From: Brachybacterium paraconglomeratum
Lineage (GTDB): Bacteria; Actinomycetota; Actinomycetes; Actinomycetales; Dermabacteraceae
Length of the DNA: 64,000 bases
Reading direction: 5' to 3'
Assembly (NCBI RefSeq): GCF_003994255.1
Contig: NZ_ML133851.1
Location: 434,001-498,000, forward strand
In this document: positions 51,043 through 58,299 of the stretch, piece by piece
Layout of the letters: each line of letters opens with the position of its first letter
Numbering within the stretch: the first letter of the stretch is position 1
Position numbers and translations under genes: made by a program
Notes under the pieces: model-generated
Database searches by the model: none
Told to the model about the DNA's origin: nothing
Seen by the model: only the letters and a program-made list of their open reading frames with translations

Positions 51043-52139
51043 GAGCCCGCCAGCCGTCCGCGCACCATGAAGCCGGGCCCCGGGTCGATGGTGATCTCCC
51101 CGCCGAGCTGCTCGAAGCGCTCGCGCAGTCCCCGGAGCCCGTTCCCGAGCGCCAGCTCCCCGGCCCCGGCGCCGTCGTCGCGGGCGAGCAGCACGATGTC
51201 GCCGTCCTGGGCGCTCACCTCGATCCGCAGCCGCGTGGCCTCGGCATGGCGCAGCGTGTTGGTCACCGTCTCCTGGGCGAGGCGGATGAGTGCGATCTGC
51301 TCGCTCTCCCCGAGTCTCAGCCCGGGATCGGTCTCGATCACGACGTCCAGCCCGGGCAGCCCCTCGACCATCCCGCGCAGGGCGGCGCCGAGCTCCGTGG
51401 ACCGCTCCCGCATCTCCCCCACCGTCGCGCGCACATCGCCCAGCAGCTCCCGGGCCACCCGGTCGGCGCGCTCGACCTGGCGGGCGGACTCCTCGCCCTC
51501 GAGGTGGCGGGCGGCCTCGAGGCTGAGGGTGAGGACCGTGAGCTGGTGCCCGATGAGGTCGTGCAGCTCACGGGAGATCCGCAGCCGCTCCGCGGTCCGT
51601 GCCGACTGCTCCAGCAGGACGGCCGCCGCGCGCAGCTCGACGTGGGCGCGGGCGAGCTCCGTGCGCATCCGCACCTCGCGCAGCAGGGTCGCGGTGCTGA
51701 AGGCGCTCGCGACCTGGATCAGCAGATAGAACGACGAGAGGATCAGCGTCTCGATCGTGTCGCCGTGGGCGAGCTGGACTGAGGCCGCGACCACCCCCGT
51801 GTTCAGCAGGATGATCACGGCGGTGGCCGGCGCCGGGACGACGTACACGCTCGCGGCGGCCGTGAGCACCACGAGCACCTGGATCAGTCCGCCTCCGGCC
51901 GTCGAGAGGATCAGCGCCCAGGAGCACAGCACCGCGACCGCGAGCGAGGCGCGCTCCCACCACGGCCGGCCGACGACCCCCATGGCCCCGAAGCCCAGCA
52001 GGTACGCCACCAGGAGCAGGAACCACACCGGGCGGGGAAGCGCGGACTCGATCGCCCCCAGCAGCGCGGGCAGGGAGACGCCGACGGCGACCACCAGCAT
52101 CACCGCCCCGGCCCAGCCCTCCGTCCTCAACCACGGCAT
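51039..52139 (-). CDS. Sensor histidine kinase (HisKA_3 type)
   Basis: 366-residue membrane kinase of the NarX/DesK-like type. Residues 1-150 hold about six hydrophobic helices and no extracytoplasmic sensor domain, suggesting sensing within the membrane. The phospho-acceptor His is in SRELHDLIGHQLTVLTLSLE, and the ATPase domain has QETVTNTLRHAEAT and DDGAGAGELALGNGLRGLRE. ATG 52139 is probably leaderless (TACGCT 6 nt before). It pairs with the downstream regulator and faces the ABC fusion gene, a layout typical of envelope-stress or drug-responsive systems. Confidence 0.93.
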   Translation of the reverse strand: MPWLRTEGWAGAVMLVVAVGVSLPALLGAIESALPRPVWFLLLVAYLLGFGAMGVVGRPWWERASLAVAVLCSWALILSTAGGGLIQVLVVLTAAASVYVVPAPATAVIILLNTGVVAASVQLAHGDTIETLILSSFYLLIQVASAFSTATLLREVRMRTELARAHVELRAAAVLLEQSARTAERLRISRELHDLIGHQLTVLTLSLEAARHLEGEESARQVERADRVARELLGDVRATVGEMRERSTELGAALRGMVEGLPGLDVVIETDPGLRLGESEQIALIRLAQETVTNTLRHAEATRLRIEVSAQDGDIVLLARDDGAGAGELALGNGLRGLRERFEQLGGEITIDPGPGFMVRGRLAGS

Positions 52140-52145
52140 GGCCCC

Positions 52146-52151
52146 AGCGTA
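52146..52151 (-). promoter_or_regulatory. Kinase/regulator operon -10 (leaderless)
   Basis: TACGCT on the minus strand, 6 nt before ATG 52139. Confidence 0.5.
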
Positions 52152-52246
52152 GGGCGGCGGCTCGGGGACCGCCCGTGCCGATCGTCATGGTCCGCGGACC
52201 TCGAGCCGGTGACCGGCGGCACCGGCGCCGCGCACGGCCCCCTCCC

Positions 52247-52252
52247 TAGCGT
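52247..52252 (+). promoter_or_regulatory. ABC fusion gene -10 (leaderless)
   Basis: TAGCGT, ending 6 nt before ATG 52259. Confidence 0.5.
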
Positions 52253-52258
52253 CGAGGC

Positions 52259-53809
52259 ATGGACGGACACAGCAGGCAGGACCCGGCGGTGCGGATCGTC
52301 GGGCTGCGCAAGAGCTATCGCGGGCGCCCCGCCGTGGACGGGCTCGACCTGGAGGTCGCGCGTGGAGAGACCCTCGGCGCCCTCGGCGCGAACGGCGCGG
52401 GGAAGACCACGACGGTCGAGCTGGTCGCCGGACTGCGCCGTGCGGACTCCGGACGGATCTCCGTGCTCGGCCTGGACCCGGTGCGCGACCGCGCCGCCCT
52501 GCGGCAGGTGCTCGGGGTCCAGCTCCAGGAGAGCTTCCTCCACGGCGCCCTCACCGTCGGCGAGCTCGTGGACCTGTACGGCAGCTTCTACCCCTGCCCG
52601 CGCCCCCGCGAGGAGCTGCTGGACCTGGTGGAGCTGCGCGAGCAGGCGGCGACCCGCTTCGAGCGCCTCTCCGGAGGCCAGCAGCAGCGGGTCTCGGTGG
52701 CGCTGGCGATGATCGGCCGGCCCCGCGTGCTGATCCTCGACGAGCTCACCACGGGCCTCGACCCGGCGGCGCGCAGGCGCATGTGGCGCACCCTCGAGAC
52801 GCTCCACGCCGAGGGCACGACCATCCTCCTGGTCAGCCATGCGATGGACGAGGTGGAGCGCCTGTGCGACCGGATCGTGCTGCTCCGGGCAGGACGGGAG
52901 ATCGCCGCGGGCACGCCCGCAGAGGTCACCGCCGCCGCAGGCGCCGCGTCCCTCGAGGACGCCTTCGTCGACCTGACCGGGAGCACGCCCCCACGCACAG
53001 GAGACCCTCCGATGACCGCCGCCCAGGACACCGCCTCCCCCGCCGCACCCGCGCCGCGCCCCCGACGACCCGGCGCGCGGGCGCTCATGATGATGGTCCG
53101 CGCCGAGGGGAGGATGGTCGCCCGCGACGTGGCGGGACTGGTCACGCCCTTCGCCCTCCCGCTGCTGATCCTGCTCACGAGCGCCGCGGGCGCGAGCCAC
53201 CAGGAGATCGTCGCCGGCCGCACCGTGCTGGACCTGTACGTGCTGCCGCTCGTGCTGGTGATGGTGCTGGCGTTCGTGGGCGTGCTGAACATGCCGAGCT
53301 TCCTGGCCTACTACCGCAAGTCCGGGATCCTGCGCCGCCTCGCGGTGACCCCGGCCTCCCCCGTGCTGGTGCTGCTCGCCCAGACGATCGTCTCGGCGGT
53401 GCAGGCGGCGCTCGGGATCCTCGTCGCCGCCGCCGTGGCGGCCCTCGCCTTCGGCGCGAATCCCCCGCTGCGCCTGGGGTCGGCGCTGCTCGCCCTGGCC
53501 CTCACCGCCGCCGCGATGTACGCGACCGGGATGATCGTCGCCGCCGTCGCCCCGTCCCCGAGCGCCGGGACCGCCATCGGGCTGCTCGGCTTCCTGGGTC
53601 TCGGCGCGCTCGGCGGCATGTTCGGAGGGCGCGACTCGCTGCCGGGGCCGCTCGCCGAGATCGGCGCGCTGCTCCCCTTCGGCGCGGGGGTGGACGCGCT
53701 CGCGGCGGCATGGGCGGGCCAGCCCCTTCCCGGCCAGGCCCTGGCCGCGCTCGTCGGCGCCGTGGTGGTCGGGACGGTCGTGGCCGGGGCGCTGTTCCGC
53801 TGGGAGTGA
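52259..53809 (+). CDS. ABC transporter with ATPase and ABC-2 permease fused in one chain
   Basis: 516 residues. The ATPase half (1 to about 240) has Walker A LGANGAGKTTTVELV, signature FERLSGGQQQRVSVALA, Walker B RVLILDELTTGLDPAA and switch LLVSHAMDEVERL. A hydrophilic linker (STPPRTGDPPMTAAQDTASP) joins it to a permease half with about six helices (VTPFALPLLILLTSAAGAS, LAQTIVSAVQAALGILVAAA). In relatives these are two genes. Here no stop intervenes, yet AGGAG and ATG 53012 remain at the junction, so the permease may also be made alone. It likely exports a drug or lipid under control of the divergent two-component system. Confidence 0.9.
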   Translation: MDGHSRQDPAVRIVGLRKSYRGRPAVDGLDLEVARGETLGALGANGAGKTTTVELVAGLRRADSGRISVLGLDPVRDRAALRQVLGVQLQESFLHGALTVGELVDLYGSFYPCPRPREELLDLVELREQAATRFERLSGGQQQRVSVALAMIGRPRVLILDELTTGLDPAARRRMWRTLETLHAEGTTILLVSHAMDEVERLCDRIVLLRAGREIAAGTPAEVTAAAGAASLEDAFVDLTGSTPPRTGDPPMTAAQDTASPAAPAPRPRRPGARALMMMVRAEGRMVARDVAGLVTPFALPLLILLTSAAGASHQEIVAGRTVLDLYVLPLVLVMVLAFVGVLNMPSFLAYYRKSGILRRLAVTPASPVLVLLAQTIVSAVQAALGILVAAAVAALAFGANPPLRLGSALLALALTAAAMYATGMIVAAVAPSPSAGTAIGLLGFLGLGALGGMFGGRDSLPGPLAEIGALLPFGAGVDALAAAWAGQPLPGQALAALVGAVVVGTVVAGALFRWE

Positions 53810-53819
53810 GGCGGCACCG

Positions 53820-53862
53820 CGGGGCCCGGCACGGGGCGTCGCCGCCGTCGTGCCGGGCCCCG
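53820..53862. terminator. Bidirectional terminator
   Basis: Perfect 14-bp stem CGGGGCCCGGCACG (53820-53833) with 53849-53862, 15-nt loop, between convergent genes. Confidence 0.75.
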
Positions 53863-53866
53863 TCGG

Positions 53867-54322
53867 TCAGTCGCCGAGGGCGCGCGTGACGAGCTGTGCG
53901 ATCCGCTCGGCGGCGGCGTCGTCCACCTCCGCGACCGCGAAGGCCGTCGGCCACATGCTGCCCTCGTCGAGGCGGGCGGCGGCGTTGAAGCCGAAGCTGG
54001 AGTAGCGCTCGTCGAACTTCGAGGACGGGGTGAAGAAGCACAGCACCTCGCCGTCGAGGGCCCAGGCGGGCATGCCGTACCAGGTGCGGGGATCGAGCTG
54101 CGGGGCGACGAGGGAGACGATCTCGTGGACGCGCTGCGCGTCGCGGCGGTCCCCTTCGGGCAGGCCGGCGATCAGCTCCTCGAGCTTCGTGCGGTCGCTC
54201 TCGCGCTTCTTCGCGCCGCGGCCCTGGGCCTTCTCGGCGCGGATCTCCTCGGCGCGGGCGCGCATCGCCTCCTTCTCGGCGGCGCTGAAGGTGCCGGGGG
54301 TGTCGTCGGCGTCTCTGCCCAT
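53867..54322 (-). CDS. DUF1801 (YdhG-like) protein
   Basis: 151 residues from ATG 54322 behind AGGAGG. The N-terminal 55 residues are a charged helix (EKEAMRARAEEIRAEKAQGR) and the rest is the DUF1801 fold: RVHEIVSLVAPQLDPRTWYG, MPAWALDGEVLCFFTPSSKF. This family includes the frataxin-like iron chaperone Fra of Bacillus and many uncharacterised proteins. No function can be assigned here. Confidence 0.8.
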   Translation of the reverse strand: MGRDADDTPGTFSAAEKEAMRARAEEIRAEKAQGRGAKKRESDRTKLEELIAGLPEGDRRDAQRVHEIVSLVAPQLDPRTWYGMPAWALDGEVLCFFTPSSKFDERYSSFGFNAAARLDEGSMWPTAFAVAEVDDAAAERIAQLVTRALGD

Positions 54323-54353
54323 GGTGGTCCTCCTGGGGTCGGGCTCGGGTCGT

Positions 54354-54785
54354 TCAGTCGGCGGTCTGCTGGATGCGGATGAGGTTCCCGGCGGGGTCGC
54401 GCACGGCGCAGTCGCGGATCCCGTAGTCCTGGTCGACGGGCTCCTGGACGATCTCGGCCCCGGCGGCCTCGAGCGCGGCGTAGGTCGCGTCGAGGTCGGT
54501 CGCGGCGAGGTTCGCGCCGAAGTAGGCGCCCTTGGCGATCACGGAGCGCAGCGCGGCGTGCTCCTCCGCGGTGATCCCGTTCCCCTCCAGCAGGGGGTGG
54601 AGCACGAAGGCGGTGTCGGGCTGGCCGACCGGACCCACGGTGATCCAGCGCATCGGGCCGCCGCCGACGTCGAGACGCACCTCGAAGCCGAGCACGTCGC
54701 GGTAGAAGGCGAGGGATGCCTCGGGGTCGGTGTGGGGCAGGAAGCTGGAGTGGATGGCGAGGGCGGGCCTGGGCGTTGTGGTCAT
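54354..54785 (-). CDS. VOC/glyoxalase-fold protein
   Basis: 143 residues with two beta-alpha-beta-beta-beta modules: SSFLPHTDPEASLAFYRDVL, LGFEVRLDVGGGPMRWITVG and GAYFGANLAATDLDATYAAL, YGIRDCAVRDPAGNLIRIQQ. Candidate metal ligands are His (residue 12 region) and the late Glu/Gln position, where this protein has Gln. Such proteins bind or inactivate small electrophiles or antibiotics. It has a private leaderless promoter whose -10 overlaps the stop of the upstream regulator fusion, consistent with regulation by that protein. Confidence 0.9.
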   Translation of the reverse strand: MTTTPRPALAIHSSFLPHTDPEASLAFYRDVLGFEVRLDVGGGPMRWITVGPVGQPDTAFVLHPLLEGNGITAEEHAALRSVIAKGAYFGANLAATDLDATYAALEAAGAEIVQEPVDQDYGIRDCAVRDPAGNLIRIQQTAD

Positions 54786-54792
54786 GGGCAGA

Positions 54793-54798
54793 ACGCTA
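54793..54798 (-). promoter_or_regulatory. VOC gene -10 overlapping the upstream stop codon
   Basis: TAGCGT on the minus strand: its first three bases are the TAG stop of the MT-AraC gene (54796-54798), and ATG 54785 is 7 nt downstream. Confidence 0.5.
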
Positions 54799-56028
54799 TG
54801 ACGCGGAGGTGCCGGGCGCTTCTCGATTCCTGACCGGTCTGGAGACCCGTCGGGCGATGCAGGGCGGCATCCCCTCGAGCACCTCGGCGCCCTCGCCGCG
54901 GTAGGTGCTCGGCGGCACGCCCACGAGCTCCTTGAAGCGGGTGCTGAACGTGCCGAGCGAGCTGAAGCCGACGTCCAGGCAGATGTCGGTGACGCTGCGG
55001 TCGGTGCTGCGCAGCAGCGTCATCGCCCGTTCGATGCGGCGGGTCATGAGATAGGAGTAGGGCGACTCCCCGAACTCCTCCCGGAATCGGCGGCTGAGGT
55101 GGCCGGCGGAGAGATGCACCCCGGCGGCGAGCGCCTCGACGTCCAGCGGGCGGTCGTGCTCGCGGTCCATCCGGTCGCGGACCCGTCGCAGCAGCACGAG
55201 GTCGGAGGGCGTCTCCCGCGTCGCGGCGGAGGAGGGGGCGGGGCCGTCGGGCAGCGCCCGCACGCGCAGCACGGCGGTGCTGCCGTCCTCGCCGAGCACC
55301 TGGTCCACCGCCCCGAGCCGCCCGGTGGCGCGGGCGGCCTCGGCCGCGGCGCGGCACTGCCCGCGATGCAGCTCGAGGAGCAGCACGCCGCCGGGGCCGA
55401 GGCGGTCGGCCGCCCCGTCGAGCAGCGTGCGCACGTGGTCGAGCCCGTCCTGCCCGCCGAGCAGCGCCAGGAGCGGCTCGTGCTCGCGCACTTCCCGGGG
55501 CATCAGGGCGAGGCTCTCCCGCGGCACGTAGGGCGGGACCGCGGCGATCACGTCGAAGCGCTCGCCCGGTGGGAGCGCCGCCCAGCCGTCGCCGTGGTGG
55601 AGGCCGGCGCCCGGCGGCAGATTCTCCCGGGCCACGGCGAGCGCCGCGGCGTCGACGTCGGCGGCGTGGACGCGCGCTCCGGGCACGCGCCGAGCCACGA
55701 GCGCGGCGACGGGCGCGGCGCCCGCGCACATCTCGAGCACCCGAGGCGCGCGCCGGGCGCGTGCCTCCCGCACCGCCTCGGCGATCAGCAGGGCCGTGCG
55801 CCGTCGCGGCACGAACACCCCGGGCGCGACCGCGAGCTGCTCCCCCATCACCTCGACCCGCCCCACCACGTGCTCGAGGAACTCCCCCGCCTCGCGCCGA
55901 CGGGTCATCGCCTCGAGCTCGGCGCCGTCGCGGGCGGCCGCGCACAGCACCTCGGCCTCCTCCTCGGCGAAGACGCTGCCCGCGCTGCGCAGCCGCGTCG
56001 TCGTCGTGCCCTGACCGCCCGGATCCAT
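54796..56028 (-). CDS. PrmC-like methyltransferase fused to AraC-type regulator
   Basis: 410 residues. Residues about 1-280 match the PrmC-related N5-glutamine methyltransferase type of unknown substrate: GEFLEHVVGRVEVMGEQLAV, GVFVPRRRTALLIAEAV, SAM loop VLEMCAGAAPVAALVARRVP, and VPPYVPRESLALMP where PrmC has NPPY. Residues about 305-395 are an AraC HTH pair: LSAGHLSRRFREEFGESPYS, YLMTRRIERAMTLLRSTDRS and DVGFSSLGTFSTRFKEL. The latter is the stand-alone regulator usually found beside VOC genes. ATG 56028 follows GACACT by 6 nt. The missing Asn of NPPY raises doubt about catalysis; the domain may now act as a sensor. Confidence 0.85.
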   Translation of the reverse strand: MDPGGQGTTTTRLRSAGSVFAEEEAEVLCAAARDGAELEAMTRRREAGEFLEHVVGRVEVMGEQLAVAPGVFVPRRRTALLIAEAVREARARRAPRVLEMCAGAAPVAALVARRVPGARVHAADVDAAALAVARENLPPGAGLHHGDGWAALPPGERFDVIAAVPPYVPRESLALMPREVREHEPLLALLGGQDGLDHVRTLLDGAADRLGPGGVLLLELHRGQCRAAAEAARATGRLGAVDQVLGEDGSTAVLRVRALPDGPAPSSAATRETPSDLVLLRRVRDRMDREHDRPLDVEALAAGVHLSAGHLSRRFREEFGESPYSYLMTRRIERAMTLLRSTDRSVTDICLDVGFSSLGTFSTRFKELVGVPPSTYRGEGAEVLEGMPPCIARRVSRPVRNREAPGTSAS

Positions 56029-56034
56029 CCCCCC

Positions 56035-56040
56035 AGTGTC
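56035..56040 (-). promoter_or_regulatory. MT-AraC gene -10 (leaderless)
   Basis: GACACT on the minus strand, 6 nt before ATG 56028. Confidence 0.35.
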
Positions 56041-56267
56041 CTCGCCGCGGCGCGGCGTGGCCAGGGGCGCGGGCGGGCGGGCGGGCGGGCTCGGGCCGAC
56101 GGGCGCGGGACGGTCGCCGTCGTCGCAGACCGACGACCCCGTCACCGTCCGGCGCGGCCCGGCGCAGTCCCCACCACGGACCCCACCACGGACGCCGGCC
56201 GCCGGGCCGGGCGGATCTCACGTCGACGCCGCCTGCTCCCGTGCGGCCTGCGTGACACGATGGGGCG

Positions 56268-57476
56268 ATGACCACGCCCCCGAGCTCCGCACCGTTCCGC
56301 TTCCCCGTCGCCGCGCGCTACGCGGGGATGGAGTCCTCCCCGCTCAAGGACATCTTCGCCCTCGCCGCTCGCGAGGACGTGGTCTCCTTCGCCGGCGGCA
56401 TCCCGGACCCGGAGCTGTTCGCGCTCGAGGAGGTCACCGCCTGCTACGACTGGGTGCTCTCCCAGCAGGGCGATCGCGCGCTGCAGTACGGGGTCAGCGA
56501 GGGCGAGCTCGAGCTGCGCGAGCAGGCCGCGCGCCGCGTCTCGCGCGACCTCCCCACCGACGCCTCGCAGATCCGCGTCACGTCCGGCTCCCAGGAGGGG
56601 CTGTTCGTCGTCGCCCAGGCCCTGCTCGAGCCGGGTGACGTGGTGCTGGTGGAGTCACCGACCTATCTCGCCGCGGTCCAGGCCTTCGCGGTGCACGGCG
56701 CGCGGATGATCGGGGTGGACACCGACGACGACGGCGTGATCCCCGAGGCGCTCGAGGAGGCGATCCGCACCCACCACCCGCGGATGGTGTACCTGATCCC
56801 CACGTTCCAGAACCCGACCGGGCGCACGATGCCGCTCGAGCGACGCCAGGCGGTCGCCGAGGTGCTGCAGCGCACGGACGTGCCGCTGATCGAGGACGAT
56901 CCCTACGGCGCCCTGAGCTTCACCGGCAGCACCTGGGCGCCGATCGCGGCGCTGCCCGGCATGGGCGAGCGGACGATCCTGCTGAACTCGATGAGCAAGC
57001 TGATGAGCCCCGGCGTGCGCATCGGCTGGATGCGCGCGGAGGGTCCGGTGCTGGACACCCTCGCCGTGGCGAAGGCCGCGATCTCGATGCAGTCCTCCGT
57101 GGTGGACCAGCTGATGGTCGCCCGCTATCTCGAGACCGTGGACCTCGACGCCCACGTCGCCCGGGTCAGCGCCGTCTACCGCGAGCGGCGCGACGCGATG
57201 TCCGCGGCGATCGCCCCGGTGCTGCCGGACGGAGCGCACGTGACCCGTCCCGAGGGCGGGATGTTCCTGTGGGCCGCGCTCGGCGAGGGCTACGACGCGC
57301 AGGAGATGCTCGCCGACGCCGTCGAGGCCGGGGTCGCCTATCTGCCCGGCTGGTCCTTCTACGCCGACCATGCGGACCGCTCCACGATGCGGCTCAGCTT
57401 CGTCACCCACTCCCCCGCCGTGATCGAGGACGCCGTCGCCCGCCTCGGCGAGGTCATCGCCGCGCACCGCGCCTGA
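56268..57476 (+). CDS. PLP aminotransferase, class I fold (LysN/MocR-like)
   Basis: 402-residue fold-type I aminotransferase. Conserved pieces are VSFAGGIPDPELFALEEV, RALQYGVSEGELELREQAAR, YLIPTFQNPTGRTMP, LIEDDPYGALSF and the PLP Lys in LNSMSKLMSPGVRIGWM. GGMFLWAALGEGYDAQEML and the Arg in MRLSFVTHSP complete the substrate site. This matches 2-aminoadipate/aromatic aminotransferases of the LysN group, without the GntR-type HTH of MocR regulators. The exact amino acid is uncertain. ATG 56268 has CACGAT 6 nt upstream and no ribosome site. Confidence 0.92.
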   Translation: MTTPPSSAPFRFPVAARYAGMESSPLKDIFALAAREDVVSFAGGIPDPELFALEEVTACYDWVLSQQGDRALQYGVSEGELELREQAARRVSRDLPTDASQIRVTSGSQEGLFVVAQALLEPGDVVLVESPTYLAAVQAFAVHGARMIGVDTDDDGVIPEALEEAIRTHHPRMVYLIPTFQNPTGRTMPLERRQAVAEVLQRTDVPLIEDDPYGALSFTGSTWAPIAALPGMGERTILLNSMSKLMSPGVRIGWMRAEGPVLDTLAVAKAAISMQSSVVDQLMVARYLETVDLDAHVARVSAVYRERRDAMSAAIAPVLPDGAHVTRPEGGMFLWAALGEGYDAQEMLADAVEAGVAYLPGWSFYADHADRSTMRLSFVTHSPAVIEDAVARLGEVIAAHRA

Positions 57477-57528
57477 GCCGGCGCCCGGGCCGGCACCTGG
57501 GCCGACGCCCGACGGCCCGTCCTCCGAC

Positions 57529-57552
57529 GCGCGGTGTCGCGGCGCACCGCGC
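57529..57552. terminator. Terminator between convergent genes
   Basis: GCGCGGTG (57529-57536) pairs perfectly with 57545-57552 around an 8-nt loop. Confidence 0.5.
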
Positions 57553-57587
57553 CCCGGCTCGGCGGGCGCGGCGACAGGGCAGAGGCG

Positions 57588-58286
57588 TCAGATCGGCTTC
57601 TGCCACCGCAGCGTCGAGCGGAAGCCCTCGCGCCGGTGCAGCACGGCCCCCGGCAGGATCTCCCGGGACCGCTCGCGCAGCTCCTCGTGCGACCATGCCG
57701 GGTCTTGGACCGGGATGCTCGGCCCGGGGACGGGATCCCGCACGGGGCGCGGATGCTTCACGAGCCCGATCAGCGGGTTCGACAGCGCATCGCCGATGTC
57801 CCACAGCAGGCCGAGGCGCGTGCGGGGCACGGTGAGGGTGACCACGAGCAGACGCCCGCCGGGACGCAGCAGGTCGCGGGCCTGGGCGAGGGCTGGCTCG
57901 AGCTCCATGTGGTGGAGGGAGGCGATCATGGTCAGCGCGTCGTAGTGCCCTCCTGTCCCCTCGGCCCGCAGTGTCTCGGCATGCGCCGCGAGTCCGCGCC
58001 GGCGGATCGCGACGCCGTCGAGGTCACGGCACCGCTCGGCGGCGACGAGCGCCATCCGGGGGTCGGGGTCGATGCCGTCGACCTGCGCGACGCGCCCGGC
58101 GAGGGCGCGCACGAGGTCGCCGCGTCCGCAGCCGACGTCGAGGACCCGCGCCGCCCCCGGCGGCAGCGAGCGCAGCACCCAGCGGTGGAAATGGGCGTTG
58201 TGGTCCCAGGGATGGCGCGCGTTCAGGCGGTGCAGTGCCCGTTCCGCCCGGCGGATCACGGGGTTCGGCGTCGTGCGGATGTCCAC
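57588..58286 (-). CDS. Class I SAM-dependent methyltransferase
   Basis: 232 residues from GTG 58286 behind AGGAGG. Motif I is RVLDVGCGRGDLVRALAGRV, motif II VDGIDPDPRMALVA, and the later FDxx-like YDALTMIASLHHMELEPALA and LLRPGGRLLVVTLTVPR match ubiquinone/menaquinone-type methyltransferases. Substrate unknown. It starts 13 bp after the ABC-type membrane protein gene and is probably the third gene of that operon. Confidence 0.9.
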   Translation of the reverse strand: MDIRTTPNPVIRRAERALHRLNARHPWDHNAHFHRWVLRSLPPGAARVLDVGCGRGDLVRALAGRVAQVDGIDPDPRMALVAAERCRDLDGVAIRRRGLAAHAETLRAEGTGGHYDALTMIASLHHMELEPALAQARDLLRPGGRLLVVTLTVPRTRLGLLWDIGDALSNPLIGLVKHPRPVRDPVPGPSIPVQDPAWSHEELRERSREILPGAVLHRREGFRSTLRWQKPI

Positions 58287-58299
58287 CTCTCGCCTCCTC

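Noticed and set aside
56268-57476. MocR-type transcription regulator
   Set aside because: Only the aminotransferase domain is present; there is no N-terminal GntR-type HTH.
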